The position numbers were made by a program, and so were the translations under genes. This document shows, piece after piece, positions 1 to 12,212 of a stretch of DNA of 64,000 bases. The stretch is from Parasponia andersonii (taxonomy: Eukaryota; Streptophyta; Magnoliopsida; Rosales; Cannabaceae). The stretch is from NCBI GenBank assembly GCA_002914805.1, contig JXTB01000330.1, positions 397,618-461,617 of the forward strand, read 5' to 3'. Every line of letters begins with the position of its first letter. The stretch's first letter is position 1. Below the pieces are notes generated by a model, which was not told the origin of the DNA, ran no database searches, and saw nothing but the letters and a program-made list of their open reading frames with translations.

Positions 1-176
1 GGTTCGTAAGGATAAGATAGCCAGGGGTGCTTCAGAGCCTCCGACGCAGATGGACGCTTCTTCGGGTTAACCTCTAGCAAATGAGCAACAAAGTCAATGA
101 AGCCTTGGTCCCCCATTGGAAGTCGATGTCTCAAGGATGTCTTTTTCGGTATCAAGTATTCCAGCCTATTGGTTTC
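1..176 (-). CDS. DYRKP coding exon 7 (C-terminal end of kinase, partial)
   Basis: Starts [17 protein letters not shown] and ends at the window edge at SYPYEP. It includes the closing helix [16 protein letters not shown], with the conserved arginine of kinase subdomain XI. Family members end a few residues after YPYEP, so only a few codons and the stop lie outside. Confidence 0.93.
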
Positions 177-3100
177 CTGAAGAATAAATTGACACAACAC
201 CTTTCATCATTTTTCAATAATCATAAACAATTAATACATAAAAGATCTGTCAAGAATATATACAGGATCTCAAAAGAATATACCTATGTCTGTGCACGGG
301 CATAAATCATGATGATGCATGTGCGTGTATGTGTACGTACATACAGATTAGTTCATAACTACCATGCAGATCACACAGGAACAGTCCACATGACAACGAA
401 ATTTTTACTTAAATGTTTTCCTCCTTTTCTGCTAGTGGGATTCAACTCGACATATTTTAAGCATGGTTATGAAAAGCATGCAAATTAAGCAGATAATGAC
501 GGTTCTCTCATGTTAAATCAACTTGTTCCTCTTATACTCCTATATTTTCCTTCAAAATTGGGAAACCGGAAAAATAGAAGATCCCAGGACACAGATTATG
601 CTTCAACTTCTGGCCGGAATATTATTAAACATCCAAAATATGCCGTTGGCTCCAAAAGTGCAACCCAAATCATGCGAGGATACAGAAATGGCGGATCACT
701 TCAAGATTAATTCACTAAAATTGGAACATGAAAATTATGAGATTCTCATAATTATTAAAACATCAACCCCGAGCACATTTGACATAAGGGTGCAAATAAT
801 AAAAGATACACGCTGTCCTTGCCCAAATCTATGGCACAATAAAAGAACAAGAACACCATGGAGAAAATATTTCCCCTTTTTTATTTTTTTATTTTTTATA
901 ATAGCATACAAATATGAGTACACAAATTACAAATATTAATGCAGAAAAACTGAATGCTAAATGTTTCAGGAGAATATAAGAAATTCAATAGTTCAAATGA
1001 TAATTACCTGATTCCGTTCATAAAGCATGTGATTTTTGGTAAAATACTTGTATGTGTCTCGACCTTTCACTAACATGCCTTGTTCAATGGGACCTATAAT
1101 TCCTATCACCCGGGCAAGTAATGTTGCGGGCGAATCGTTTTGGAACAACACCTGTAAGAAGCTATTTTATTGTCACAAGACCCAGGGACAAAAGAAAAGA
1201 TGCAGTTCTTAACCATATAATCCCACAAAATAGTCATGAACATCATCAATCCACATCATGAATTCAAGTTGTGTCGGAGAAGACAAAAGAAGATTTGGTC
1301 GGCAAAAGAAGATTTGGTGCTTGTAAGAGTTGAATAGAGAGTAAAGTTCAAGTATCCTCACTAAAGAATGATAGGTTCGAAATGAAGTGCACAGAGAAGA
1401 AAACTCTGTATTTTTTCTCTTCAAAAACAAGTTACAACCATAAGGCAGGCATTTCTGGGCAGCAAGCAGCTGAACCAGTCATATAAAACATGGAACAACT
1501 GTCCTCACAAAATCTGCCAGCAAACTACCCTAAAACATGGGGCAAAAAGGTCCATAAAGCAAGGCAACAATCTACCCTAAAATATGGAGCAAACAATCCT
1601 ATAAAAACAGGAAAAAGTAGTCTAAAAAATAAAACAAATAACGGCCTTAAATCTGTAAAAAATCAGACTTTCAACACATACATCATAACATTCAGGTAAA
1701 TCAAGGAAGAATATAGCAACATCCTTGATTTAGATAAATCAGGATGCAATTTTGTTTGGCCAATGGTGAATTTCTCTCTAAGCAATAAATTGCAGGAAGA
1801 AACATCAATAATAAGTGAAAAATCAATAATATATCAGTCTGTTTTTTATCAAGAAAGTTAAAATTACTATTAGTGCCCTATTTCAATATACAAATTTTTT
1901 TTATAGGAAACAAAATAAAAACTCATCTACATAACAGGAAATAAAATAAAATTTTAAAAAAAAAAACATACATGGCAAATCTGTCACATCGCATAATTCT
2001 TAAAGTGATAAAGAAAATAAAGCAATTCACAATAGCCTAATAAGGAAGAAAAAACTCACATTGCCTGTACAAAGTTCTGCCAAGATGCAGCCAAGTGACC
2101 ATATATCTATCTTTTTATCATATGGAAGTCCCAAGATAACCTCTGGAGCCCGATAGGACCTCGACTGAACATAGGAGCAGAGATGATCTGTCTCGAAACA
2201 ACTACTTCCAAGATCAATGACCTTTACCTCACACCTACTGTAGCTTTTGACCAATATGTTCTCAGGTTTCAAGTCGCAATGTATTAGGCCAAGGCCATGC
2301 AAAAATTGAAGAGCCTCTAAACACTGTATAGTAATTGACTGCATGAATAGTTTAACAAAGTTTAGGCACCGGCAAAGCCAAAAGGTATAAGCTATCAAGA
2401 AGAGTAGGGACCCAACACACCTGCAATCTTGGCATTGTAAAGTAAACCTCCCCTCCTGATTCTCTGTTAAACTTATGGAATTCATACAAGTTTGCCTTCA
2501 GAAGTTCACATACTATTAGCAAATGTTCCTGCAAAATAAACAAGTTCGTAAGAAACAGAGTGCTTGATTAAATATTAACATGTAAGGCATCCATCAGCAA
2601 ATAAGACTACCAAGGCTAGCCCAAGGCACCAAAAACAAAATAGATTCAAGAATAAGAACATCAATACCAATCTTTTCATGGAGAAAATTACTTGTTACAC
2701 AACATGTTTAATCGCATTCTTCAAGCAGAAAATAAAAATTTTTCTTTGCACAATGAGGGTAATCTTAAAATTAGTAGTAATCTTTTCCTTCCTACCTTCT
2801 CAATCCGAAGATACTATATTAATTCCTATCTCCGAGGCTACAGCTAGTACAATGACAGCAATACACAAGAAATGAATATTCCATATAGGTAATGTAGTTC
2901 ACGGATTCTTTAAAACTACAAAATGGAAAAATCTCTCTAGGGATTTCCACTGTTTGTGAAGCAATATAATTTCATGTTTTAGTTTAAGCAATATCGATGT
3001 TCATCTTTTCAAATAAGCAAAAAGTCAAGCAATCCATTCAAAAATCTATTAACACTGTCACCGTAGGAAGCATAGGAATAGGCTCCGCTATTATAAACTT

Positions 3101-6100
3101 AGAAAGCTAGGCCAGATCACAACACAGGAACATATGCCTACAATAATGATAGTTGATAACCAAAAAGAGATAAACATACAACAAAAGTTCCTATCATAGT
3201 ATACTCCATATAACTTCCTTTTTTTTTTCCCCTCTAATACGAAAGAGCAAAAGGAAAAATATAATATAAGAGGACAAGATGTCTTCTTAAATTTATTTAA
3301 AAACGAAAAAAAACAACAACAACAACAAAACAAAAAAAAAAATTCCCTCAACAGATCAGAAAACAGAAAAATATTTATACTCGTTTACAATAGGAAGCAA
3401 AAAGGTAAGCCAAAACCTAATAAAGGAATTCTTAAATCAGGGAACACCTAAATATTAGGGATGTGCCTTAATTATGGAATTCCGAGTGTGAACTTTTGAA
3501 AGGCTGAAGCAATCAATGATAAATCTATTGAACAAGTTCTGTTGAAAACAAAATACCATGCTTACAGGAATTTATAGCGCATGTAGAGCGACTATAATGT
3601 GTGACTTTCACAATATGATTCAAGAATATCTTTATAACATCAATGGAAATTAAATACTTAGCAATATTGTACATGTAGACAGAATAGTAAACCTTTGGAA
3701 CAAATAAAACAAAAAATAATTAGAAAACAATTAAGTGCAAATCAGTGTGGTTAAAAGAACATCTCAGAACGCACAATGTAATAATTTAAAAAATTAAGCA
3801 AATAAGAGGGGAAGAAAAAATTATGTCAAATCTATAATTTCAATTATGTTTCCAGTTTCCTTTTCATTTAGGAGTGCAGCACAAGGAATCAGTCAAAAAG
3901 TAGCTCCAAAGTGAGTGAAAAGCTACCGAGCGATATTTTGAAGGTAATTTACCTATATCCAGCAAAATAGTCTGTAAAATGAGCATAAAACAAAGCTAAA
4001 CTGATAAAGTTAATATCGCGATATATTGGAAATGTTGACAACTCTTTTTATTTTCGCAGAATTTTCTTTGTAACCCCCTTATTTATATCGGCACCTTAAA
4101 AAATGCAAATATTGGAAAATGATAACATCATCTTTAAAAGATTGTATGTGCTTAAAAGATGGCTTCAGTGTGAATAATTTATGGCATGTGGAAGGGTGCA
4201 ATTTTGGCTATTTTGGTCAGAAATAGTCATTTTTCAGAATAGGTCTCAAAGACTCCTTTTATGAGAAAAAACAAAATGTTCAGCATATCCTCGACTTTTT
4301 GAGGAAGTCGCTTTATATATGTAAGAAACGAGAAAACTACGTCAAAAAAAGTGAAGGAAACGTGAATGAGCCCTCTTAATCAAGAAAAGCAAAAGATAAA
4401 GTCAGAAACTACATGGCTATATCAAATTGGCACATTCAGAATTAACAGAAGATAATGGATACCCCCTTAATTCTAATTCTTTCAAAGAAGATACCCACAT
4501 AGAGACCCATATTTCCTGCTTTGAAGAAGTTTAAAGATCTTCCTCTGAATCTTTCTCTTTAAAGTCGCAAGGATGTAGTTTAATGCCTTCTTTTATTTTT
4601 TTTTATTTTTTTTTTTCCAATGATAGAGCATATCTTAATCTATTACCCCCACCCAAACCCAACTACAAGTATATTTGTTTTATTTTTCTCTCTATGAACA
4701 TTTTTCTCATCTCAGAAAGCACATAACATCAACTCTCCGCAATGTCAAAACAAGAAACAGTGGCCAATATATATATATATATATATACTTGCAATAAGTC
4801 AGGTGGAAAACTTCAAGTATAGAACTGATGTGAAATGTTCATGAGAATTAAAAACATTTTATTTCGATAAATGGAACAACTTAATACGGGCATGTATAAA
4901 GGAACAACCAAAAAACTAAGAAAAATAAAGAAATAAATAAGCAAGCAAAAAAACACACTTACTCGATAATAAAAGTAGTCATATAATCGAAGGATGTGGT
5001 GCTTGTCAGCGGGATCATGCTTGTTGACATACTTAAGTAGCTTTATCTCATCAAGGCTTTGATCAAAAAAGTCCTTGTTGTTCTTTATAATCTTTACACA
5101 AACATCCATGCCTGTATGCAGATCATGTGCTTGTATAGCTTTGCTGAATGCAGCGGATCCAAGATATTCCGTAACATGATAGCGACCAGCTATCACTGAA
5201 TTTAAAACGACATGAAAATTCTTATCCTCCTCAAATCCAGTTCTGATCAACAAAACGTATAGTCCATTAGAATCTGGACAAGCAAGTCATGGCAAATGCC
5301 CAGAAAGAAACAAGTTAAAGAAGGGATGCAGGCTTTCTTTCAGCATGAGCATGAAGCAGTAAGAGGAAAGTGAAAATCTTCATATTAAAAGAAAAAGATG
5401 AAAATATATTCTTCTACAATCAGATCCTGGCTTTCCTCATGGGTTTCTTATTCCATGGAGTTTAACTATTCACCATTTTAATGATATCTTTGAGTTGAAG
5501 AAATATTTCGGATTTTGTACTAATATTCTCTTTAAGAACAACTTTCTTTTCGTGTTTGCATTTAAATTTTGTATTTTATATTCTCTTTGAAACTACATCA
5601 CCAAGATATGAGCAAATAATCAATTTTTAAGTAGGAACAAGAAACTACATAATTTTCATTTTCTTTTCCTTTGTTTCATCTTATTTAATATGAATGGGAG
5701 TTCTATATCGTTAAGATAAAAACTCAGGTGAAAAATTAAACAAAGGAACAAAAGAGGGGATGACTTCAAGTATACACATCCTGCAATGCATCACATAGAA
5801 TTATGAAAAAGGCAGCACTTCATCAAATGACCAAGTGTGCAGACTGCTTGCAAATTTAAATCAAGGATATATTTGGAGTGCTAATTTAAAGGAAAGATGA
5901 GTTTGTTTACAAGTGCAAAAGAGAGAGACAAACAAACAGAAGGAAAGGCAGAGCTGGGGCAAATGTTCTGAATTCAAGCGTGAGAAAATAAAAAATTCCC
6001 ATTACCACAGTTTTCTTAACTTTTTAACATATAAGGTTTCATGAAAATGTGAGTATCAAAGCCCCAATGAAATGATTAGTCCATTTAAAGAGAAAAGATC

Positions 6101-9100
6101 CATCCTGATGCACTGATGCACAAATGTAGTTCGAAAACATACCTGTTTTTCCTGTGGACAATCTTAAGATTGAAGGTCTCAAATTCCTCCTCTTGAGCCT
6201 TAATTTGCCTTACTTGCTCTTGGACAGCAGCTGCCTCTTCGTCCTCAAGTGATGTTGCTGTATCTTCTTCCCTTGCAATTCCAGCTTTTTCATCTTCTTC
6301 TTCCTCAGCATGCTCTCTCTCGGCATAAGCATAATTCGAGAGTGTTGAGGGAGAAGAATTACTGGACCTAACAGCATTAGCATTATTGTCTTCCCTAGAA
6401 CTCTTGACAGGTGAAGAATCACTGCTTTTCCGCCTCCATGAAGCAAGCATGTCATCGGACCTAATTAAATCATTCAGGCATTCATCAGTATCATCACCAG
6501 CAACAGCTTTACAATTGTTTGACCACAGAGATTTACTAGAGCTCGCCTGCACCAGCTGCTCATCTCTAGATAGTGGAGGAAATGAGAATCCCCCCTCTAT
6601 ATGATTTTTCATCTCCATAGAAGCACCCTTACTACTCCCAACTACATATTTATTTGACTCTGGTTTACCAATTTTCTTTTTATCTTTTATGTGCTTCGTG
6701 TCAGAATCATGATGAGGCTGTCTAGATCCACTAAATCCAACATCATGATCCTGGAAGTACTCTAGATCCCCTTCACTACTACCTCCAACCAGACTTTCCC
6801 TTACTTCACTACCCATATCTGCAGCATCACTGTTGATTCCCACGCCAATTGATCTCACTGAACCATGCTGATCATCTTCCGCACAAACATCATCTAGACG
6901 TTGCCTTCCACTGTCATTCAGTACTTTCCCATCCCCTAACATAATAAGTTCATTTGTCTGAGTCACAAAGCCCTGCCAGACAGGTTCCGCACGCATTAAA
7001 TTCAGTTCTTCTTCATCCATCAACTGCCCATCATATTGGGCTATTAAATCATTATCATCAGTCCTCCCATATAGTTCTGTCACTGACAGTCCTATAGGAT
7101 CATCTGAAGCAGTAACTGGTTCAACATGTTTTGCTTGAAAGTACTGCTCACCAGAAAAGTACGAATCCTCCTCAGCAAAAGATTGATCATCGTCGTCATC
7201 TTTTGTTGGACCTCTTTCCTGAGTATCTGGCACACTTGCATGCCCAGTTCCTTTTTCATTATCACTTGGGTAATCAATTTCATGAGCCAGAAACCAGGCT
7301 TCATCCTCAATGGGTTGCCTCATGTAACCCACATCATCATCATCATCATACTCATCAGAATCCCAGTATTCATTCGGATAGTCAACAGATTCACTCAAGC
7401 CATCACCAATAGTAGCAAAACCAGAAACCAGATCAGAAGTATCCTCTGCGATCCCCTGACTTACTGACAGCCAACTGCTTCCAGTGGTCCTCCCACCTAT
7501 TCCATTATTACAAATAGCAGCTTAGTCCTCAAAATTGATAAGGAATCACCCAAAAATGATACATATATTTTACAGTTATCAACATGCATATAATAGCATC
7601 GCAACAAATTAAAATTTGAAAATCTAAGTTTTTGACGAGAAGGTAGTATACAAATTACTCTTGTTGGACTCTACTTAAAAAAAATAAAAAATCCTATATC
7701 AAGTAGATATGACCATTGGATGCATCTACATGTTTACACAACATTATGAAGATAAACAAGACTTCCAGAGAAAGAGATTAAACACAAAAAAGATATAAGA
7801 AGCATTAAGAGACCAAATTGTGTAACCATATCAGACAAACAGAACAAGCTTCACAGTAACAAATAGAAAGGACAAAGTAAGAACTGCATAGGTGATTGGA
7901 GACCAAACTTCATTACAACAATTCACACTGAGGTGCTAAGAACATTCAATAGCATTTTAAAGAAAGGTAAGAAACCAGATCAGTAGACTTTAATAATATT
8001 TTCATGCAACCAGTAGAAAAATAAATTAAAAAAATAAAAAAGAAATAAGAAAACCAAACGCTTCACTCATTTGCTGAGGTCTATATCAATAAAATAATTA
8101 GGTAAACCAGATACAACCAGAGATGCCTCCTCGAAGTTGTCAGGATGTTATGAGGATTCAAGGTTACACTACCTAGAAACAAGAAATGGGAAGGGAAATG
8201 AATGTATAGAAAATTACAATTCCAGTCGGGGGAAAGTGACTGCCATGAATGGTCTAATTACCACAATGCTTTTTGAAATAAAAGGAGAAAATATGACAAA
8301 GATGGAATATCCAGTCCATCATACAAACTAACCTGCAGAATTAATTTCCTGCCCAACAGGGACATCTAGATATGATCCTATAAGTAGAGAGCTATCAGCA
8401 CTGCTGAGTTTTGTCACAGGTCCATCACGATCATACTTTTCCTCCCAATTAACACTTAATAACTTATCTTCTGACTTGAGTTTGACAGGCGGCAACCTTG
8501 GAAAATCTTCTTTCTGATTCTCAGGTACAACAGGAAAAACTAAGCTGCTAATGGGATTTTGCTCAGAACTTCCTTGTGACTTTGCCAAGTATAAAGCTCT
8601 CCCCACTTCGTCCACCTGCTCCTTTATTGCCACCCTAATATTGGTCACCTCTGCTTTTCTCTTTCCTTCTTTTTTGTCGGAACCAGAACCAGAACCACCA
8701 TCATTACCAGTTGAAAAATCTCCCTTAGGGAATGGAAAAACAGTTTTGACAGAACAATCTTTCCACACCTTGGATGATGTATTCGCAGCTTCCTCGCTCC
8801 TTGACAATAGATTATCAGCAAAATTTTCTTTAGAGTATGGACCACCAGTCTTAAGTTGCTGATCGAGTTCCTTAGGTTCACTGACGCTGGTTCTGTCATA
8901 CTTGGGTTCAACAATGACTTTACTGGTACTTCCAACCCAAGAAGTTTTCTTGTCACCAGAAAAAATGACCTCTTCTCCAGATTTTGTAATGCTTTTTGCA
9001 TTATCTGCAGAATCCTCACCAGCGTTATATGGAACTGCAGTACCATTGCTAGAACTATACTTCCATGAATACAAATCTAGTACAGTGTCCTCCGAAGCTT

Positions 9101-9473
9101 TATAAAAAGTAAAGCCCTTGTCACTAGTCCCAGCAGCTTCATTCACTTTACTCCGCTCCCCAGTAGAAGCAGCATTCTTCCATTTGCTTTCAGACCCATT
9201 TCTACCAGTTCCACACTGAATCTCTTTTACTATCAGCTCCTTTGAAACCTCACCAGAATTACAAAAAGAGACTTGATTTTCAACAACTGGTTTGTCCCCA
9301 TTCTCTCCTACCAAAGAATTGCCAGAATCCTTGTCTTCAAGTGCAAGCTTTTGAAAGAAACCATTCAAATCAGGGCGATTACTAAGCTCACTACGTAAAG
9401 CTGCCTCAGCTCTGGTGAACTGATTTCGCCGCAGAAAGTCAAGAATCAATTCAAAGGAGTTCGGGTCAGCCAT
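1..9473 (-). CDS. Plant-specific DYRK-type protein kinase (DYRKP), 7 coding exons, 3' end off the window
   Basis: Dual-specificity tyrosine-regulated Ser/Thr kinase of the CMGC group. Coding exons on the minus strand are 9473-8333, 7496-6143, 5242-4963, 2528-2421, 2338-2060, 1151-1008 and 176-1 (continuing). All junctions are GT-AG and the phases agree (1, 2, 0, 0, 0, 0), giving about 1160 codons, close to the roughly 1150-1170 residues of Arabidopsis relatives (At1g73460, At3g17750; from memory). Residues 4-36 form a LisH-like motif ([20 protein letters not shown]). Residues 40-830 look disordered, Ser- and Asp/Glu-rich. The kinase domain runs from about 845 to the end, with catalytic HCDLKPEN (H981-N988), DLG (1003-1005) and an SRSYRAPE activation segment. 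The start is the only ATG followed by the LisH motif. Likely a cytosolic or nuclear regulator of stress and growth signalling, by analogy with algal DYRKP. Only the last few codons and the stop are missing. Confidence 0.95.
1008..1151 (-). CDS. DYRKP coding exon 6 (kinase C-lobe)
   Basis: 48 codons, [18 protein letters not shown] through MLYERNQ, the C-lobe helices after the DxWSxGC motif. The acceptor CAG is at 1154-1152 and the donor GTAATT follows 1008. Confidence 0.94.
2060..2338 (-). CDS. DYRKP coding exon 5 (catalytic and activation loops)
   Basis: 93 codons, residues 962-1054. It holds the catalytic loop HCDLKPEN, the magnesium motif DLGSSCF and the activation segment ending [20 protein letters not shown] instead of DFG is normal for DYRK kinases. 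The tyrosine two residues before the activation-loop Tyr in animal DYRKs is Cys here (C-S-Y). APE and DIWSLGC follow. Confidence 0.95.
2421..2528 (-). CDS. DYRKP coding exon 4 (kinase hinge)
   Basis: 36 codons in phase, [20 protein letters not shown] onward, ending PRLQ. This is the hinge and alphaD segment. The acceptor TTGCAG is at 2530-2529. The next intron is only 82 bp. Confidence 0.94.
2529..4962 (-). other. DYRKP intron 3 (2434 bp)
   Basis: AT-rich intron. It has a (CAA)n-like stretch near 3310, a T-rich run at 4590-4617, an (AT)n run at about 4770-4788 and a 12-bp palindrome (ATATCGCGATAT) near 4013. No coding segment or transposon was recognised. Confidence 0.6.
4963..5242 (-). CDS. 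DYRKP coding exon 3 (kinase N-lobe)
   Basis: Encodes residues 832-925, TGFEEDKNF through RLYDYFYYR. It contains the nucleotide-binding loop LGSAAFS, in which the usual second and third glycines are replaced, and the lysine strand VCVKIIKN. The alphaC-helix segment carries [10 protein letters not shown]. The donor is GTAAGT at 4962. Confidence 0.94.
5243..6142 (-). other. DYRKP intron 2 (900 bp)
   Basis: AT-rich, with nothing recognised. The intron is bounded by GTATGT and GATCAG. Confidence 0.6.
6143..7496 (-). CDS. DYRKP coding exon 2 (acidic, Ser-rich linker)
   Basis: Encodes residues 381-832. The acceptor is ATAG at 7498-7497, and the first codons read [21 protein letters not shown] very acidic block ([20 protein letters not shown]) is the most conserved part of this linker in DYRKP kinases as I remember them. 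The exon ends KIVHRKNR, split after two bases of the last codon, immediately before the kinase domain. Confidence 0.93.
7497..8332 (-). other. DYRKP intron 1 (836 bp)
   Basis: AT-rich, with nothing recognised. Introns 5 (1152-2059) and 6 (177-1007) are likewise plain. Confidence 0.6.
8333..9473 (-). CDS. DYRKP coding exon 1 (LisH and disordered region)
   Basis: Encodes residues 1-380. It begins [14 protein letters not shown]; the amphipathic LisH helix pair is typical of dimerisation modules. The rest is low-complexity Ser/Lys/Glu sequence with no recognisable fold. It ends GCAG before a GT donor at 8332-8331 (phase 1). An in-frame stop follows two codons into the intron, which supports splicing here. 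Confidence 0.93.
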
Positions 9474-10400
9474 TCTCCTCTACAGACAAAACCTACAACC
9501 GCAGGCACTCAGAAGAGGATCATCCCACCAACCTGCGAGACCGACCAACTAAATCTCATCCTACAAAAATGAAAAATGAAAAATAAAAAGATAATCTCAT
9601 CCATTATCTGTATACAAAATGCCCCATAAGAAGAAATTCAATAAAATTAAAACTTCTCGAATTTATTACGTAAAACCTACCTTGTACTAAGATAAACCCA
9701 GCTGCAACATTCTGTCTATTAACATCCTGAACAATAAAAATAATAATAACAAGATTCAGAAATCCCAAATTAGTTTGATTTCCAGACATTTTCTAAGCAA
9801 CCAAACAAACCAAAAGAAAACAAAATATTAAATATGAAAATTTCCCTCAAAACGTCCAAACCTAAGTTATAAAATCCAACAAAAAGGGGTGCCGGCCAAG
9901 CTTTAAGACCCAATAATGGAATATTCCCGAAATGGATCCAGCATCAAAACCCAGATTGCAATACCCAAATCCCCAAATTTGAAAAATTCACAGCCTCAGT
10001 TCCAAATTTATTCGAGGGTTTCGAAAAGTGGGATTCGGCAAAACATCGAAAGGGAAAAACCCGTTTTCTCCCAATGCCGATGGAGAATCAAGATCTGGAA
10101 ACTCTTACAATGAAATTTTTTGAATTCGCAAAGTGACTGTGGGCTGTAAAGAGGATCAAAGAACAGGGTCCATGAATATAGAATACTAATAAAATACCTC
10201 ATATAATATAAAATAAAAAATGAAAAGGGTAGGAGATGAAGCAGAACCAGATGAGAGTGGCGGTGGCCTCTGCCTCTGTATATGTGTATTGTATTGTGTA
10301 TATATGTATTGTATATGAATATGAGCTTTGGTTTGGTCTCAAAGGAGGGAGGGAGGTTTGGTTCTCTCTCTATGAGTCTGTGTAAGGCTTTTTAGGGTCG
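9474..10400 (-). promoter_or_regulatory. DYRKP leader and probable leader intron
   Basis: Upstream of the start the minus strand has a plausible acceptor (TTTTGTAG, last base at 9559) and possible donors at 10197 (GAG then GTATTT) and near 9680. This suggests a leader made of a first exon in about 10200-10390 and a second at 9558-9474. The distal part is pyrimidine-rich with AGAGAGAGAACC and CCTCCCTCCCTCC, which is common in plant leaders. Exact borders are inference. Confidence 0.45.
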
Positions 10401-10616
10401 AAACTCGAAACCAGAAATGCTGACCCAAAGTTTAGCTTAACTTTAGATGCTTTGGATTTTGGACATTAACATAATCACATTTTTATTAATCGTTACTTAT
10501 TTCCAAACTTACCCTTCCTCCCTCCCTCCCTCTCCCGCTCCTCAAAGATCACTTCCTTTTTAAATCACTTTTATTACTATTTTCTTTTTTTTTTTTTTCC
10601 CTCATTTTCTTTTTTT

Positions 10617-11115
10617 AGATTTTTGGCATTAGCCCTTATGTTTTTCGTTATTGATAAAAAGGTTTCTTAATTATTATTTTTAACAATTAAGTCCCTAAGT
10701 TTTAAATATTTTAGCAATTAAGCCTTTTCGTGAGTAATTATTAAAATATTAGATAGAATTAAGTATTTTCAAATCACATACAAAGTTTTTGAATGTCAAA
10801 ATCAATATTTTATTGATATTAATTAGAATTGGAAGGAAAATAACTAAAAATTAACAACATAATTTAAAAAATTTAAAATTTAAAATCTAAAAAATTTAAA
10901 ATTTATTTCTATTTCCCTTTCAAGCTAATTAATGTTAGTGAAATACTAATTTATTTCACTCAAACATGTTCAATTTTATAAAAATTTTAACATCGACAAA
11001 CAAAAAGGACTTAATTACTAAAGTCTTTAAAATTTAAGGACTTAATTACCAAAAAAATTAACTTAAGGACTATTTTACCAATGTACGAATAACATAGGGA
11101 CCAAACGTGCAAAAA
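10617..11115. mobile_element. Non-autonomous DNA element with long, diverged terminal inverted repeats
   Basis: The left arm (10617-10720, TTTTTGGCATTAGCCCTTAT then TTAAGTCCCTAAG) and the inverted right arm (11015-11115, ending CCAAACGTGCAAAAA) can be aligned by eye over about 100 bp, sharing blocks such as ATTAAGTCC and AGTAATTAAG. T-rich TTCTTTTTTT flanks both sides and may be the target duplication, but it is low complexity. There is no coding sequence. Resembles Mutator-like or foldback MITEs. Confidence 0.55.
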
Positions 11116-11689
11116 ACTCTTCTTTTTTTTTGTAGAAAGGTCCAGTTAAACAATAAGTGCTAGTTTTGATGCATTTTTTTACCTTACTCACTTTAAATTT
11201 TTATTATTTATTTCAATTGTAATTTAGAAATATTTATTTTGTTTTAAATTTGAGATGTATAGTGATGAAAAATATTTTTGGTCATTTCATTTCTATTTCA
11301 TTCATAATAGTCATCTCAGGTGAAGGTGAAATAGGTTGTTTGCTTCTCATTCTTGCACTATATGTTATCGTACCACCATCACCTCCTTCCAATACCTCCT
11401 CATCCTGTATTCCTCGTACCAAAGTAAATTTGTCTAATTTGTTTGTATTTTCTTTATTTGTTTAATTAGATTTGGACATATCTTTAAATTAGAGCAATTA
11501 CAAAATATAAAAGAGTCATCGCCATTAAATAAGGAAAATATATATAAATTAAAGTTGGTTTTGATAATATTTATCGTGAAAGAATATGAACTATAAAGAT
11601 ATTATAAAACAATAATAGCTCATGCAAATACCAAGATCTTAACTTAGTTATATTAATTTGACAATTAAGATGAAGACATAAACGATTTA

Positions 11690-12060
11690 TTTCTTGAAAT
11701 GATTAGAACAGCTCCTAGGTATCCTCTTTAGCTCCTTTAGATCTTCCAAATTATGACTCCCACCAAGGATTGGACACTTGGGCAACTATAGAAGAAAATA
11801 GAAACAAAATTATGGTGAATATTTGGTTCTTACTTTTTGATCTCAGCACATGAGAGTAAAAGCTTTTTTGTCTAGAAAACCATGGAAAAGTCAAATAGAA
11901 AATGTGGAGAAGACATCTATTTATGGAGGAGTAGGAAATTAAGTCTTCCTCTCCCACTACAAGTGCACACGCCAGTCAGAAATCCCCATGAGTGGCACGT
12001 GACTTTGGTCTCTAAGAACCCTTTTGGTAGTTTTCTATGTGTGTGAAATACTATCTCACA
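11690..12060 (-). mobile_element. Possible solo LTR or orphan promoter fragment
   Basis: The minus strand shows a plant core-promoter layout: a G-box CACGTG at 11996-12001, then a TATA-like CATAAATAG at 11925-11917, then a pyrimidine-rich leader. No gene follows it. This order and size fit a degenerate solo LTR, but I could not define its ends or a target duplication. Confidence 0.3.
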
Positions 12061-12212
12061 GTTTTCTTATTCTACTAAGCACTAGCTAATAGTATTTTGT
12101 ATTTTCTAATTTTAAAATACAAGCTTTTAATCTTTTAATTTTCAATTATCTAGTAACTTAAATTTCAAAAGACAATTTAATAATTATAATATAGCTAATC
12201 TAATTATATTTA

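Noticed and set aside
7126-7467. Open frames on the plus strand opposite kinase exon 2
   Set aside because: They are antisense shadows of the conserved acidic exon; codon repeats of Asp on one strand give His/Ile runs on the other.
8551-9105. Plus-strand and alternate-frame open stretches over kinase exon 1
   Set aside because: Shadows of the real exon with no conserved motif.
11250-11465. 71-codon plus-strand open frame
   Set aside because: No start context or homology; hydrophobic composition follows from T-rich DNA.
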